A DNA stretch of 64,000 nucleotides from Brachypterus glaber. Taxonomy: Eukaryota; Arthropoda; Insecta; Coleoptera; Kateretidae. The stretch spans positions 36,298,774 through 36,362,773 of the forward strand of contig OY294049.1 of assembly GCA_958510825.1 (NCBI GenBank), read 5' to 3'. The translations under genes were made by a program, and so were the position numbers. The notes under the pieces were generated by a model. That model saw only the letters and a list, made by a program, of their open reading frames with translations, was not told the origin of the DNA and did not search any database. Positions 38,524 to 51,620 of this stretch are shown piece by piece (the first letter of the stretch is position 1; each line of letters opens with the position of its first letter).

Positions 38524-39828
38524 GGGGAACAGGGGGCACAGTGAGTCACTTACATTTTCAGAGCGCATATTTTTAAAAGTTTTGACAATAACTCAGATTT
38601 TTTTTCATACTACGTTTCTTTGATCTTTAAGCTAATATAATTTTCAGGTTTAAATTAAAAATTAATAGACCATAATTTTTTACAAGTACTTTTTTGACAG
38701 TATGTCATTTGATTCACTGTACCCCGTACAGTGAATAAATGCAAGGGGTACAGTTAATCGTGATATTTAAATAATTTAAGTCAATTTATTAATTAAAAAA
38801 AATGTTTATTTTAGATACCCACATAGTTAAATAAACTTAAATAAAACTCTTTAGTAACAAAAAACAAAAAAAAAATTAATTAACGTAGGTAAATCAAAAC
38901 CTTGAAAATTAAACTCTTAAGTAAGAAGAAAAAAACAAAAGTCAAAATAAACTAACGTAAATCAAGACCCTGAAATACAATGTTAAATGTATAAGTTGAT
39001 TGTACAGTGCCCCCTTTTAACTTTTGAACGAGTTGAGATATCGACTTCAAATTTAGAACTCTTATACATCATTTTAAAGCTTATAAAATTCTCGATTGTT
39101 TTTGGTGAACAATCCCGAGCGAGAACTTTTGGTAACATACCTGTATGCCAAAGTCTCTAACTTAAAGCGTTCTTAAGTTATCGTGTCCACAAGATTTCCC
39201 GGACAGACCGGCCAATCGACCAACGATTTTTTTTGCTTGAAATTGATTTATATCGACATAAAACGTCATAAAACGCAAAAATACGCAAACAAATTTTTTC
39301 ACGAATACAGAGCTTTCTTATATTTTGAAAATTTTCAAAATGGGAAAGCAAAATTCCTACAAGAATTTTAATTATAAATATACAGGAACATTTAATCATA
39401 GTTGAGGCACAGTGGATCATGAGCCACTGTGTCCAATCGGTCTTTGACTCACTGTGTCCCCCCAGTAACCAGACTAGTTCAAAGTGAACATAAAAAAACA
39501 TACCAAATATCTGATAAATTTGTGTAAACACACTTATTTAAGAGTTAATAAAGAATATAAAAATGCCAAATTACACTGGAATTTACGTAAAAGTAGTACA
39601 AATATACCTAATTAACAGATTAACAAAAAAAATACTTTTATTATTTATTTTATCATGCCACCTCTTCGCTTCAACACACGCCACGCAGGTTTGCCGGCAA
39701 CTGACCCTTTATCTAGAGAAACGTCTTCTTAGCGCGCCATTAGAAAGCGGCGTTTCTTAAACTAATATTGGTAGAGTTATAGTCAACGATTCATTGTGCC
39801 CAATGACTCACTGTGCACCCTGTTCCCC
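38524..39828. mobile_element. 1.3-kb GGGGAACAGGG-ended TIR element, TA flanks
   Basis: The ends are GGGGAACAGGGGGCACAGTG and the inverse of GGGGAACAGGGTGCACAGTG, with TA at 38522-38523 and 39829-39830. The word TGACTCACTGTGCCCC and variants occur in both orientations at about 38537, 38712, 38746, 39003, 39404, 39420, 39446, 39790 and 39806. No transposase was recognised, so it is non-autonomous. Confidence 0.87.
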
Positions 39829-39989
39829 TATATTTGTTTTTTAGTCCAGTGGCTACATATGATACTAAACTAAATTAATTACAAAATTACACAGGTCCAC
39901 AAAAAAGCTATTTTTTAAAACCCTTCACAATTGAATGAACATTTTTATGGTATTGCTACGAATTTTAGGTTCCTCATTTACAGTGTAAA

Positions 39990-40096
39990 TTTTACACCCT
40001 TAGAGAAGTTTGATCGCTCTCATATTTTCTGAATTTTATAGTTACACCTGAATCAAAATTTTAAGTTTATAAAAAATATAAGGTCCACCCTAATGT
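39990..40096. repeat. Right-end fragment of AGGTCCACCCTAAT family
   Basis: It ends ATAAGGTCCACCCTAATGTA, preceded by the CCCTTAGAGAAGTTTGATCG phrase shared by the other copies. Confidence 0.65.
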
Positions 40097-40493
40097 AGTA
40101 CTATCACATTTCTATAAAGGGAAATGTTGCTTCTGTTGCAAATTGAGGTGATGCAGTTAATTGCATATAATTATAGCGAAGAAGCAACAGTGGCAAGTAT
40201 AATAACTAGAATAAGAGTTATTCTCAGGTAAACACACATGTGCAATGCACATTGTGCATAGATAAGAGGAAAATTGAAAGGAATATGAATAACTTTCCTT
40301 TCAATTATAAATGAGAATATGGAATTCTGCATTAGTCATTTATAAATGAGGAGTGTAAATTTCATAAGGGCCATACGTACTTATATCCCATTAACTTTCA
40401 TGGGCTTATATCTGGAAATCCAGAGGTGCTGATGAAAACCCTGTTTTTTCATAAGAATACATTATTTTTTTAAATTTGTAAATTTCTACATTA

Positions 40494-41112
40494 GGGGCTC
40501 TTATTTGGCGCTTCGCTCGTTATGTTTTAGTTAAATCATTTTTATATTATGAATGCGTTAAATAAAAATTAATTCAGTCTGATCTGATACATTTTTAAAA
40601 TGTTTGTTCACCAATTTCTACCATAAATGGACTTCCAAAATTCCGGAAATAAGTTATATGCATCAAAAGTTGCCTAAATATATATATATTACATTTTGCA
40701 AAAAGGAACCAAGCGAACTATTAACCCTACTCAATATTATTATTTTTGTTATTTTTTTGTACTGATTTTATTATGCTGCAAAAACTTTAAACCTCATTTT
40801 CTCAAAACTATCTTGTTGTCGCCTGGTTCCTTTTTACATATCTAAGTCCAAATGTGACTCAGTGTTAGGGGCAACTTTGACGGATTTTCGGCACGGGTTA
40901 GAATCTTTTGACGTTTAAAATTTGGCACATAATTTTGTATGTTCAAACACAACATTCAAAAATTACAGACGATTTTTTTAGGATTTATGGGAAGTTTAGG
41001 GGCTCAATTAGGACTCTTAGAGAAGTTTTATCACTCTCATATTTTCAGAATTTTCTAGTTACACCTAAATGAAAACTTTCAGATAATAAAAAAAATATAA
41101 GGTCCACCCTAA
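40494..41112. repeat. AGGTCCACCCTAAT-family element, second long copy
   Basis: It shares GCTCTTATTTGGCGCTTCGC, AGTCTGATCTGATACATTTT and TTTTCGGCACGGGTTAGAAT with 32860-33070, and ends AAGGTCCACCCTAAT. Confidence 0.75.
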
Positions 41113-41683
41113 TCCAGTATAGCGAACACAGTTTCAAACAAATGAGCTATTTTTTGTGAGAATTGCTAGTGTACATACAGCCAAATTAGGCTTTTCTCCC
41201 CTTATGAAAGTTAAACTCTTAAAATATGGCTGTAATCGAGAGTTTAACGGAAATATAGAACCGCAAAGATTTATGTAGCATGTAAGAAACCGTAATCTAT
41301 AGTGATTTATGAAATAAATAATGTGAAAAATATTACATTAGGTATATATTTATTATCATATTTATATACGCTGTGAATTTGTTACCGAATAAGGTACTGA
41401 ACGATTTTGCATGTAGAACCCCAAAAAACTATAGAATACAAACAAGCTATAAAGATATGTAATGCTACGCATCCATTATTATTACTATTTATTCACCCCA
41501 GCAAACCACCGTACGATAATAGGCATAAATAATTATTGGCCCATTGCTGGCTTGCCGATTATCGGCTAGCCTGTAAAGGACCGATCTGTGGCCGACGATA
41601 CAACGCCAATTTAAAATATGATCTTGCGTAGAAGGAGAAGAAGTCAAGACGCATGCGCAAGTTTTGCGCGGGTTGTGTTCTTA

Positions 41684-41795
41684 GGGCCGTTTGAGTTGAA
41701 GCTTGGAGCGCTCGGAGCATAGTTCTATCTCTTTTAAAACAAGTAGTTAGAAAGAGATAGAACTATGCTCCGAGAGCTTCAACTCAAACTGGCCT
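41684..41795. repeat. Internal hairpin 1 of the CCCAGCAAAC element
   Basis: GGCCGTTTGAGTTGAAGCTT and its inverse enclose CGGAGCATAGTTCTATCTCT arms. Loop TTTAAAACAAGTAGTTAG. Confidence 0.85.
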
Positions 41796-42236
41796 CTTGT
41801 GCTGTGGTTTTGCTGCGTCAGTGATAAAGTTCATTAATGAAAATTTTCTGTGGCATGTGTTTATTTACAATTCTTAATAATGATTTTTGAAGATAAAAAT
41901 TAAGTAATTACATTTTTTTTATTAAATACTAAATTAACAATTAATTCACTTGCATTTAAGTCGCATTTAAGATCCCATAAAAACTTATTCAGAATAATAT
42001 TCTAAAACGATCGATATTATCGTTCTTTTTTATGCCATGGTAAAATACTGATCCAACCTCCAATAAAATAATACTTTTCCCTATAGTTCATTACAAAGGT
42101 TTTATAAACTAACCATATGTATAACTATTTTACATGTATTATTATTAATTTATTATATTTAATTTTTGCCTCTTTGAATATGTGCGCTAAAAATTTCTTG
42201 TTTTTTTTTTTTAATATAAACCAGAAATTAAAATTC

Positions 42237-42477
42237 AGGGTATAGAATCAAATAGTGCAATGTACAGTCATGTAAATTTTACTTCAGAAGCAAAAAAAAA
42301 AAAGAAATAAAACACTCGGTCGGCAAATTTGTATTGTTTTGTATAATTTGCTATATATCAAATTATACAAAACAATACAAATTTGCCGATCGAGTGTGTT
42401 TTAATTCGTTTTTTTTTTGCTTCTGAAGTAAAATTCACATGAGTGGACATTTGACACTATTTGATTCTATACCCCTC
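42237..42477. mobile_element. Internal hairpin 2: 241-bp near-perfect foldback
   Basis: The arms GGGTATAGAATCAAATAGTG, ACTTCAGAAGCAAAAAAAA, TCGGCAAATTTGTATTGTTT and TGTATAATTTG are mirrored around a few bases near 42355. Confidence 0.9.
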
Positions 42478-43640
42478 AATTATCGGTAGTCTGCCGGCTA
42501 GCCATTACCGGCCCGTTATCGGCTTGCCATTACCGGCCCGTTATCGGCTTATGCGACACTTCCATTACCGGGCCGGTAATGGCATGTCGTCAACGGACCG
42601 ATGACTCTTTATCGGCTTACGGCTTTGTGCCGTTGCCGGCCCATTGCTGGTGTGTTTGCTGGGACAGTAAATCGTATAGTACATATTCCCAAATACCTAA
42701 CAAAAATGTATTTTTTTTTTCAAAAAATAATTTTTTTTTTTAAATCAGATCTTTTTTTGAAAAACTAAAAAAATTTGAAAAAAAAATTTTTTCAAAAAAA
42801 AAAAATTAAATAAAATTAAAAAAAAAATAAAAAAAAATCAAAAATCATATTTTCATATTTAAAAAAAGTTTAACCCGCCATAACTTTTTTGTTTTTGTGG
42901 GGATTACTTTTAAAATTGGTAGAATTGATCCTTAGAACAAAACTAATTTTTCCTGAAAAAGTTACTTCAATCGGAATTTTGTTTCAGCTTTTTTCGATTT
43001 TTTAACCCCCCATAACTTTTTTGTTTTTGAGGGGATTACTTTTAAAAAACAATAGGGATCTTTCCTAGATCTAGTGTCCCTAATCTTTCCCTCATAGAAC
43101 TTAATTTTTCCTCAAGATTTCGATAGGATTATTCGTTCTTGAGTTATCGTGTCTACAAAATACGTAGAAGTCCAAGAACAATGGAGGCAGCGGACTTTTT
43201 AAATTATTTTAAATGAAAAGGGGGGCGTTCGATTTTCTTAGTTTTTTTTAACTTCTTATTTATATCATTTAAATATAGTTTAAAAGTATAATTTACGTTT
43301 TTGTATCATAAATTCAATCATTAAATTTATTTTTTATTTTTTTTATTTTAACGAAAATTCACATTTTCAACAACTTTGTTTTTAAATTTTAAGAAAAAAT
43401 AAAAAATATACCGTAACAAAATTTCATTGTACTACATATATATGTACATCTACTTCGTATAGGCGAATTTTCTTTTATGAAAAGGATGAATACAAATGAT
43501 TAGTATAAAAGGAATCACCACAGCTTGAATAATGTATCCAAATATGTTTTCTATTAACATATTATTTTGGCATACGGGTTTAAGTAAAGATAATTGTTAA
43601 TAACATACGGGTTGGATTGGTAAAGTAAAAACCACCCTAG

Positions 43641-44518
43641 TAGAAATTTAAAGTTAGAATAACGTTTTTCTAATGTTAGAAAACTGTATAAAAGTACGTT
43701 ATAAAATATGTGCAAATGTCCCGCTTTTTAACGTTAGAATCTAACGTTAGTTACAAACGTTAATCTAACGTTAGATTTTTAAGTTAGAAATACGTTATAA
43801 GTACGTTTAATTTCTAACTTTCGGAGGGGGCGTGGCCAACTAGGTAATTTATACCTGCATCATGAAATGGCAGCTGGAGACAATTTTATTCATATAAATA
43901 AATCTTAATATATTTTAGCAATCATAATATTTTTAAACATAATTTTGTTACTTTTTTTATAATATAGCCATCTTTTTAGGTGGCCCTAAATATTTTTCTT
44001 GTAATATGCTGTTATACTTCGATAAATACGTTTACCTCTCAGAAAAACTTTATATTTAGTTAGTTAATATTTATTTATACATTCAGAATTTTAAAATATT
44101 TTTTCAATTCTAGTAAAGCGTTGCCAGACTTACTATAATTTTGACTTTTGGGGGATATTCTTTTAAATTTATTATAGAAATAATAAATAGTTACCAAACC
44201 TAGGCACATAGCCTCTGAAATGAGTATTTTCTACTATAGCTTACGTATTTATAATGGAAATTAAAAAAATTTAGAATAAGGTTAGAAAAAGGTTAGAATT
44301 TGGTTAGGAAACTAACATTAGATTTATTTATTTTATAACGTTTTTGTCAAAAGTTAGTTTTTAAGGTTAGATTTATATATTTTATAACGTTTTTGTCAAA
44401 CGTTAGTTTTTAAGGTTAGATTAATATATTTTACAACGTTTTTGTATAACGTTTGAGACTAAACATAAAAATGTCACTAATCTAATGTTATGTTAAGTTA
44501 GATTTATGTACTTTTCTA
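43641..44518 (-). mobile_element. CTAACGTTAG-rich TIR element, copy B
   Basis: Reverse-complement copy of 8651-9388, including the GGGGGCGTGGCCAACTAGG segment. It carries about 140 bases not found in copy A (around 44080-44180). TA at both extremes. Confidence 0.85.
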
Positions 44519-44781
44519 CCTGGACATCTATAGATCTATAAATAGTAAATTGTACCTCATAAAAAGCAATGTACCAGCGCTAGAATAAGGGATAAACATT
44601 TTCGTTGAATGAAATAGCATATGAAAAACTTTTTTCTGTGTAGAGACCTAAAGAAACACAAATAAAGAAGTGTTATAGCACTGTAGGTTTTCTTTATCGA
44701 CCTATATCCATTCTGTCCACTGAACCATACATCCAAGTCTGTCTGTGTCGGACTTCCATTATAAAGTGCGGTGTACTTTAG

Positions 44782-45089
44782 CAGTGCCGGACTGGCTTTG
44801 TATTTTACCCTACAATTGTCCATAAAAAATATCTTGCTTCTCAGTCCATCTGCCTGTCTGTATTTATTCTTCTTCTTCTTCTAGATACGCTATTTTTATT
44901 GATATTGTCATGTAGTTTGTATATATTTAAAAGCGTTGATGCATTTAAATAGTGGGGGTAATAAAATGAGTTTTTGTGCCATATCCTTTTTGATTCCTGG
45001 GTTAAGAATCGGGACGATTACCTTTAATTTAAATTAGTTTTAGAAATATAGGCATTTGAGCTGTAAAATTCATAACCAGTCCGGCACTG
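44782..45089. mobile_element. hAT-like short TIR element
   Basis: The ends are CAGTGCCGGACTGG and CCAGTCCGGCACTG, a CAGTG start typical of hAT. An exact 8-bp duplication is not visible, but TACTTTAG and TACTTTGG occur close to the two ends. Confidence 0.6.
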
Positions 45090-45345
45090 AAAGTACTTTG
45101 GAGACTAATCGAACAACACTTTGTTGCGGCATGCCTTTTAAACAAAAGAGAATAAGATGCCATGTACCTAACAAAATCGTTTTTTAAACAATTTGAAGTT
45201 AGAAAAAATCGTTAAAATTTTTAACCCAGGGATCATAAAGGACATGACTTAAAGACTCATTTTTTACTCCCAGAATCTGGATGCATCTTCGCTTTTAAAT
45301 ATATACAAACTACGTGACAGTCAATAAAAATAGTATAGCTAAGAA
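44870..45345. repeat. Inverted repeat overlapping the hAT-like element
   Basis: The left arm (TATTTTTATTGATATTGTCA, AGTTTGTATATATTTAAAAG, TTGATTCCTGGGTTAA) is mirrored by 45218-45345. The hAT-like right end sits in the loop. Confidence 0.75.
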
Positions 45346-45576
45346 TTTAAGTAGATGTTCTTTCCTTCTTAGAATATTCTTAGAAGCAAAGTGTGCTATT
45401 GGGGTTAATACTTTTTACGAGTCTAAATAAGCGGAAAAAATCTATCTGTCGGTGAAAATTGATGACGAGGATAGCTCGAGAATGCTTTAAGCTAAATACT
45501 TTAAAATTGAATAATAATTTCTTATCCATAGCTCTCGGCTGGAGTGTTTTTGGTTAAAAGCGGAGTGAGTTAAAGT

Positions 45577-46054
45577 GGCCTATACTGCCCGGCTAAGACA
45601 AGTTTTTGTTTGCACTTTTTGAAAACATGTTTAAATAAATATGGCGTTGGTTTCTGCTTTATTTTAAATCAAAAGTACGTGATATCCTTTGAAAAAAAAT
45701 CATTTTTTTTTGTCAGAAAAATGAATTGTCATACTAAAGACATTTGTTCTATCTGAGAAAGTTAGGACAAAATGACCTAAAAAGTCCAATCAAATTACTA
45801 AGATCTATAAAGTTAGTCCTAGTCCTGACTTATTCGTTTGGTAAAGACTAGTTAGGACAATTTTATTTAGAAAACATTAAAAAAATTTCACTCAGGACAA
45901 ACGTCTTAGGCTAATTTTTAGAATTTGGTTTTAGATAGGACATTTCTTTTTGGTAGACACATGGGGCTAGTGTAAAGCAATAGAATGGTGTGCTTATCTC
46001 AAAAATTGATTTTTTGCAGATAAGACAACTTATCTTAGTAGGGCAGTATAGGCC
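45577..46054. mobile_element. GGCCTATACTGCCC-ended TIR element
   Basis: The ends are GGCCTATACTGCCC and its inverse. CTAAGACAAG and AGGACAA words recur inside in both orientations. About 478 bp, no coding frame. Confidence 0.8.
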
Positions 46055-48119
46055 TAAAAATTTTTTTATTTCATCAAGTAGAAAATGTAAAATGAAAAAT
46101 CTAGAAAAACTAAAATTATGTAGGTAAAGAACTATAAAAGTTTAATAATGTTTAAATCACATAAAAATACGCTATTGATTTTATCCGAAACTTAAAGTCG
46201 AAAACTTATTTCCATTGTAGGCGAAAATGAAATCTAACTATAATAGAAAAGAGATTTTATTATAGATTCATGTGTTTTCATATTCAAACCTTATTTTTTG
46301 TTCGAATGTAGAGACAAGTTCCATTTTTTGTTTAAAACAAAAGGTTATTTACATAAAATTACATTTGAGAATAAATTCTTGTCTCCACTGAAGTTTCTTG
46401 ACGTTTTATATGTAAAAAAGCTGATTGCGACGAAAAAATCTGTCTGTTGGTAGGTCTATTTGTCTGTAACCACGATAACTCTAAAACGCTTTATGTTTTG
46501 GCCAAAAAAGTTGATGACAAAAAATATCCTCAGCTTCTTCCAAAAATAAAATAAACTCAAGCCAACTGAAATTTTGTAATCAACTACGCATGATACATAA
46601 ACTAACTACCTACACATTTTACCCGGAATAAATTCATAAAGTTGAATACTAAAATAAATATTAGTTACGACTCAAAAATCCATCCAGGGGTTATATTTTG
46701 AAGGTTTTTGATTCGCCAAAATTTTAAACTGCACCTATTTTTGACTACTTGCAATTTTGGCGAAGGCGTTACTATTGCTTGATTCAGATTGGAATATTCA
46801 AAAAGATTCTCGGACTTTTGATTACACAGCCACACGAAAAAAACATGTTTCCTGGCCTGGGGGTCAGATCATGCTTATTATATGTTTTTGGGGTCTCTGA
46901 AATCGAATCCGAAGTCCATTTTACCCCCACCACGTCAGGTTTTTGGAATAACCACAAAAACTCTTCACAGCCACACAAAAATAAAAAACAACGCTGGCCT
47001 GGGTGGGGGTCAAGCTATTTTTACAATATGTTTTTAATAAACAGACGAAACAAATGCAAAAAGTTATATGTTAATTGTATCCTTTCCCATCTCCTTTTTC
47101 GTAGAACGTCACGAATATGAGATAGCAGTCTAGCTTTTAGAAGCGTGTCTTCTCAAAATCTCAACATGACTAATGAGGGAAAAACGCCTGATTTATTCAT
47201 CACTCTTGTCTTAAGTGTCATCTGATCCTATCCATCATTGATCGTTACCATTCAATATTCTTCATAGCATTTGACAAAAAGCAAGAAAAAACTTTTCTCT
47301 TTTTAAAGAGTCGATAAAAATTGGTTTTTACACAGCTAAAAATAATGTTTTAGTCAAAATTGATCCTTTAGGCCAAAGGAATGTTTATATATGACACCTT
47401 TTTATAATAACTATAAACAGTTTTTATAAAAAAAGATCATATTTAATTTTTACGTGTTAGGGAGCTTTCAAATATTACGTAACGCGCTAAGGGGGTGAGG
47501 GGTCTCGAAAACGTTACGCCGCGTTACAGGGGGGGGTCAGTAAAAATGGACAACCTGTAATTTTTTTAATTTATGAATTCAGTCGAAAACTCTATGTATA
47601 CATTGATGATTGTTTTTTTTTTCGTTTTCGTTTTTATCGTATAAAAACGAAATTTATATAATTTACCCTGTTTTTACTTACTTAAGCTTTAAAATATATA
47701 AAACTCTTATTAAAATAAAAATTTAATCAGTGACAGCTAATTAGTGCTAAAATAAAACGGGTTTTTCTCCTGAACTCCTATTTAAACTTTATTTGTAGAG
47801 TATTTTTTCGAATTAATCATTATTTTAATAGTAGGTATTAAATATAAGAGTTTATTTTTAATAATAATTATTAAAATTTCTCGCTTATGTATCATATTAT
47901 CCTTTTTTTCATAAAAAAGAATATAAGTTTGAGTTTTTATTGCTCTAAAAGCTTTTAAGATGATACAATGAATTTTTAGTACTTACATTAGTTTATTTTT
48001 AAAGCAATACAAAATAAGGATAATGTTTACTTAGAATGGAGATTGAACTGCAATAAGCACTTGCTCGGTTTATATTAAAGAGCACAACGTTCATAAAGGT
48101 TTGAACGCGTTTGACTTGA
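46055..48119. other. Intron 4 spacer with fragments
   Basis: A partial inverted pair (CAGCCACACGAAAAAAACAT; CAGCCACACAAAAATAAAAA, with GGCCTGGG) lies at 46828-47012. A fragment of the CCGGTAT-ended element lies at 47550-47830 (CGTTTTTATCGTATAAAAAC, AATCAGTGACAGCTAA). No gene recognised. Confidence 0.5.
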
Positions 48120-48557
48120 TTTTTTTTTTGAAAAAAACTAATTTCTGTAAAGCTTTTTATTATATTTTTGTTTCCTAGAAATGATCCTTATAATAAAAGT
48201 AATTCTTCCTGAAAAAACTACGTTAATCGAAATTTTCAATCAGCATTTTTCGATTTTTTTTTAAAGTTTAAACCCCCATAACTTTTTTGTTTTTGGGGGG
48301 ATTACTTTCAAAAACAATAGGCATCTTCCCCTCATAGACCTTAATTTTTCCTGAAAATTTCAAGACGATCAGATTATTTGTTCTTGAGTTATCGTCTCTA
48401 CAAAAATCGTGACATCGGTCAATTGAAAAAAAAGTTATTATTTTTTCATGAAACAATATTATATCCAAGAATTTTTTGACTAGGACGATTTTTAATTTTT
48501 TTTTTGAAAATTCGAAACTACCGTATAATATTATTCTAGCGCTGGTGCTGTGAATAA
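48120..48557 (-). repeat. TTATTCACAG-ended repeat, copy 5
   Basis: The minus-strand left end reads TTATTCACAGCACCAGCGCT then AGAATAATATTATACGGTAG. The other end is truncated. Confidence 0.75.
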
Positions 48558-50964
48558 TGCTAATATTTGTCATATTTGTAATATTTGTACTGCCGCAACA
48601 TTGCATATCGGCAAATATGGCGTTAACGTCCCTATGAAAGTTGTTTTCTTCAATATAAATCTTTATTTTGGCTCGAGCTTAATGTGATATAAAGTTTTAA
48701 ATATAAATGAAATGTAGTTGTTTCTTTTGAAAAATCTATACGAATGTGTCGACCTCAATTTTACTTTTACTACTTTATTACCATATTTACAACCTATGCG
48801 AAAACAAGATATACCTATAAATTTTAAGATAACAGCGATTTTTTTTAGTAAAAATACAGTTGAAAACAACATGGGATTAAATGCTTGAAGTATGAATTTT
48901 TTAATTAACCGACTCCCAAAAAGGAAAAGATTTTTAATTCTACGTGTGACTTTTTATGTTTGTTCACTTATAACTTTGTAACGGACGAACGAAATTACAT
49001 GCAACTTGGAGAGGGCATGCATAAGGTGGTCTAGTTTTAATTCGACACGTTTAACGTGTGATATATGTCATAAGGGACCATTTAAGAACACCAAGAGAAA
49101 ATGATTAAACGTCACTTGTTTAATTTGTGATTATGTCATAAGGGGCCATTTGATTATTATTTAACGCTTTACGTTTGACAAAGATTTACTTTGGCATGTC
49201 ATTTAAAACAGGGTTAATTGGATTTTTGTGCACTAAAATATAAATATTACTAGATTAAATTAAAAGTATCTTGACGGTTTGATGTCAGCAACTTTTTGAG
49301 ATAGAAGGACTACTAAAAAAGAAAACAAAACAAAAATGGACAGACTTCTGTTTCTCTAAAAAGTAAAAAATAAGAAAATTGACACGTTGACGGTCACGCC
49401 CTATTTCTGATGTTTTTTTCTAATAGTGTCTTTTTTATATAAAGTTCAATGTAACTTTTTTATAAGATAAATCGGACGCCGATAAGCGTACCGTTTTGAG
49501 CCCCGAAAGAAATTTTGACACCGTACAGCGTTGTCTTTAAGTTCGCTAATATAAGCACCGTCCGGCGTCAGTAAGGACTTACACCTGTTAACAAAAAAAA
49601 TTAACCGACATCTTTGTCTCTAAAAAATAAAAAATAAAAAACTAAATTCACCCTGTATATTCTAATCAGGTTTAAATGGATTTGATTATGTTATATTGTA
49701 TATTGTTTTCCCTAAAACTTATTTTGAAATCAATCCTTTGAAAAGTTTATGCATACATACGTTTTTCTTGAGAAAGCTACCTACGTATGTAGGTATTTTA
49801 AAGAAGAGAAAATCTTATTTGCCAAAAGAGTAAAAAGAAAATAGTAGTAAAAAGCCACTACAGTGGAAAATAAGATAAACCGAATTTTCTTAAAGTGGCA
49901 CATTAAAGGGATATTTTACGTTTGAAATGTGTTTTCTATTTCGATATTATACACGCAAAAACATGTTGCTAAGTATAAAAGTTTTTGAAGTAATCATTAT
50001 TTGTAGTTATTGTGGAGAGCGGTTGAACAATTTGCGGGTGAACTATTGAAGGAAAAGCGAAAAAGCACTAACATTTGGTGTGTGTGTGTGTGTGTGTGTG
50101 TGACATTTCTTCCATCTAGCTGCATGGATGAGGGTAGGAGTGGGGTAGACGCACTATTCTTGCGGTATATTATATTAAAGGGGATTTACAATACATCTCA
50201 TTGGTCGCAGTGATTTGAAAGGCAGTACCATGCCTCACAACCCCACTTATATTATATTGTATATTATATTAAAGCGGTGTAACTATTAAATTCGGTAACG
50301 TACACGTTGAACCGGTGAACTGTGTCATTGCTGGTGACAGACTGTACTGTTAGTTCTGAAGCGTTCCACCTAGTATAGGTAGCAGTACCTTAAAGGAGGC
50401 AAAATTCTTCCTTAAGGTATGAGTACAATTACAGTTATAAATAAACTCTTTTCTTCTAAAAAATATAGCAATAGTTTCCATAATTGCGCCTATCACTTAC
50501 TAGTTTTAAGTAATTTCTCTACAATCAAGTTATGGAAGTAAAGAATCATTGTCAATAATAAAAACTGTGGTGATGTTTCTTCGCCTGATACTACGGTCAA
50601 CCAACCTTGCAGAATGTTAACCCTTTAGCTGCTGCGGGCGTATATTTTACTGCTGAAAGCCTATTTATTAGTTGCGCCCAAATAAATTACTAACAGGCTG
50701 AAACTGCCGCAAACGTTCTTATACGGATCACTGGTATTGCTTTTTCTAACTAATAAAGCGCTTAGCAGGAAGTAGTAATGGGTGGGGATTATGGTGAGAG
50801 GTGGCCTGCTTGAGGTGTCAATCTTGTCCTCGTCGTGACATGTCCGAGTGTGCCTAAAGTTAGCAAAATTTGGTTTAACCCTCAACAGTAATTATCATTT
50901 CTACGTAACTTTTCCGCGTTTTACGTTTTTTATACTTTAAATATTTATTTCACACTGCTAGTAG
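48558..50964. other. Intron 4 spacer
   Basis: A pure (GT)n run lies at about 50080-50101. The stretch 50490-50620 resembles 59625-59740 (AAAGAATCATTGTCAATAAT). No gene recognised. Confidence 0.45.
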
Positions 50965-51393
50965 CCCTAGTAACATTGATCTTGGATAAGTTTCTCGACC
51001 AGAGTACTTGACAAAGTTCTTTGTAAAGAATTGGGCAATTCTTGAGCAAGATAATTAATCAAGATTCTGTATCCAGACTTGGGCAAGACTTTAGCAAGAT
51101 TCTGGAAGCAGATCATTTAGCAATACTGTGTCAAGTCTGTAGCAAGAATTTGACAAGATTCTTAGTCAACAATCTTGACCTACTCTTGCGCGAAAAACGC
51201 TAGAGTCCATGAGCGCGCACCTTTCACTTGTCCATTTTTCTTGATACATTCTGGCTCAAGAATCTTGACGAAGTATCTGTAGCAATTCTTTGACAATTCT
51301 TGAGCAAGAATCTGTCGACAGTATCTTGCGCCAGAATTGTCAAAATCTGGATGCAGTTACTTGATCAAGACTTGACAAAAATTGTTACTATGG
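50965..51393. mobile_element. 429-bp TIR element built of CAAGATTCTTG words
   Basis: The ends are CCCTAGTAACA and the inverse of CCATAGTAACA, with AG on both flanks (50963-50964, 51394-51395). CAAGATTCT, CAAGAATCTTGAC and TTCTTGAGCAAGA words occur over the whole length in both orientations. It ends about 230 bases before exon 5. Confidence 0.78.
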
Positions 51394-51620
51394 AGGCGTA
51401 TATGTACGTTTTACGCCAGAAAATGCCTCACACGCGACATAGTAGTGTAGAGCAATTCAGCAGATAAAAGGTTACGAGTCTTGAAAATGAAGATTCTGTT
51501 TCTGAACTCTCGTGCCACCCAACAGTTAACTTTTGGCAGGTAATGATTTCTGAAACAGTTGTATAATATTATTACAAAGATAAATATGTTTTTAAGGTAT
51601 TTTGTCTTGTATTGTTGCAG

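Larger units (their letters stand above)
41497..42663. mobile_element. 1.17-kb CCCAGCAAAC-ended element with 2-bp AC duplication
   Basis: The ends are CCCAGCAAACCACC and the inverse of CCCAGCAAACACACC. GGCCCATTGCTGG, ATCGGCTAGCC and CCATTACCGGCC words are iterated in the subterminal parts. AC lies on both flanks (41495-41496, 42664-42665). Removing the insert and one AC restores TTATTCACAGTAAAT, as seen in sister repeats. Two hairpins lie inside. Confidence 0.88.
41435..43170 (-). repeat. TTATTCACAG-ended repeat, copy 4, split by an insertion
   Basis: The minus-strand right end (GCTACGCAT..ATTCAC, to 41496) resumes at 42664 (ACAGTAAATCGTATA). The interruption is the CCCAG element at 41497-42663. 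The far end is not preserved. Confidence 0.75.

Noticed and set aside
39178..39531. 117-residue minus-strand frame within the GGGGAACAGGG element, considered as a transposase remnant
   Set aside because: No DDE-type spacing, helix-turn-helix or zinc-finger pattern is visible. Part of it is read from the iterated word.
46749..47120. 123-residue frame in intron 4
   Set aside because: It covers a diverged inverted-repeat fragment (CAGCCACAC phrases). No recognisable protein features and no conserved copy.
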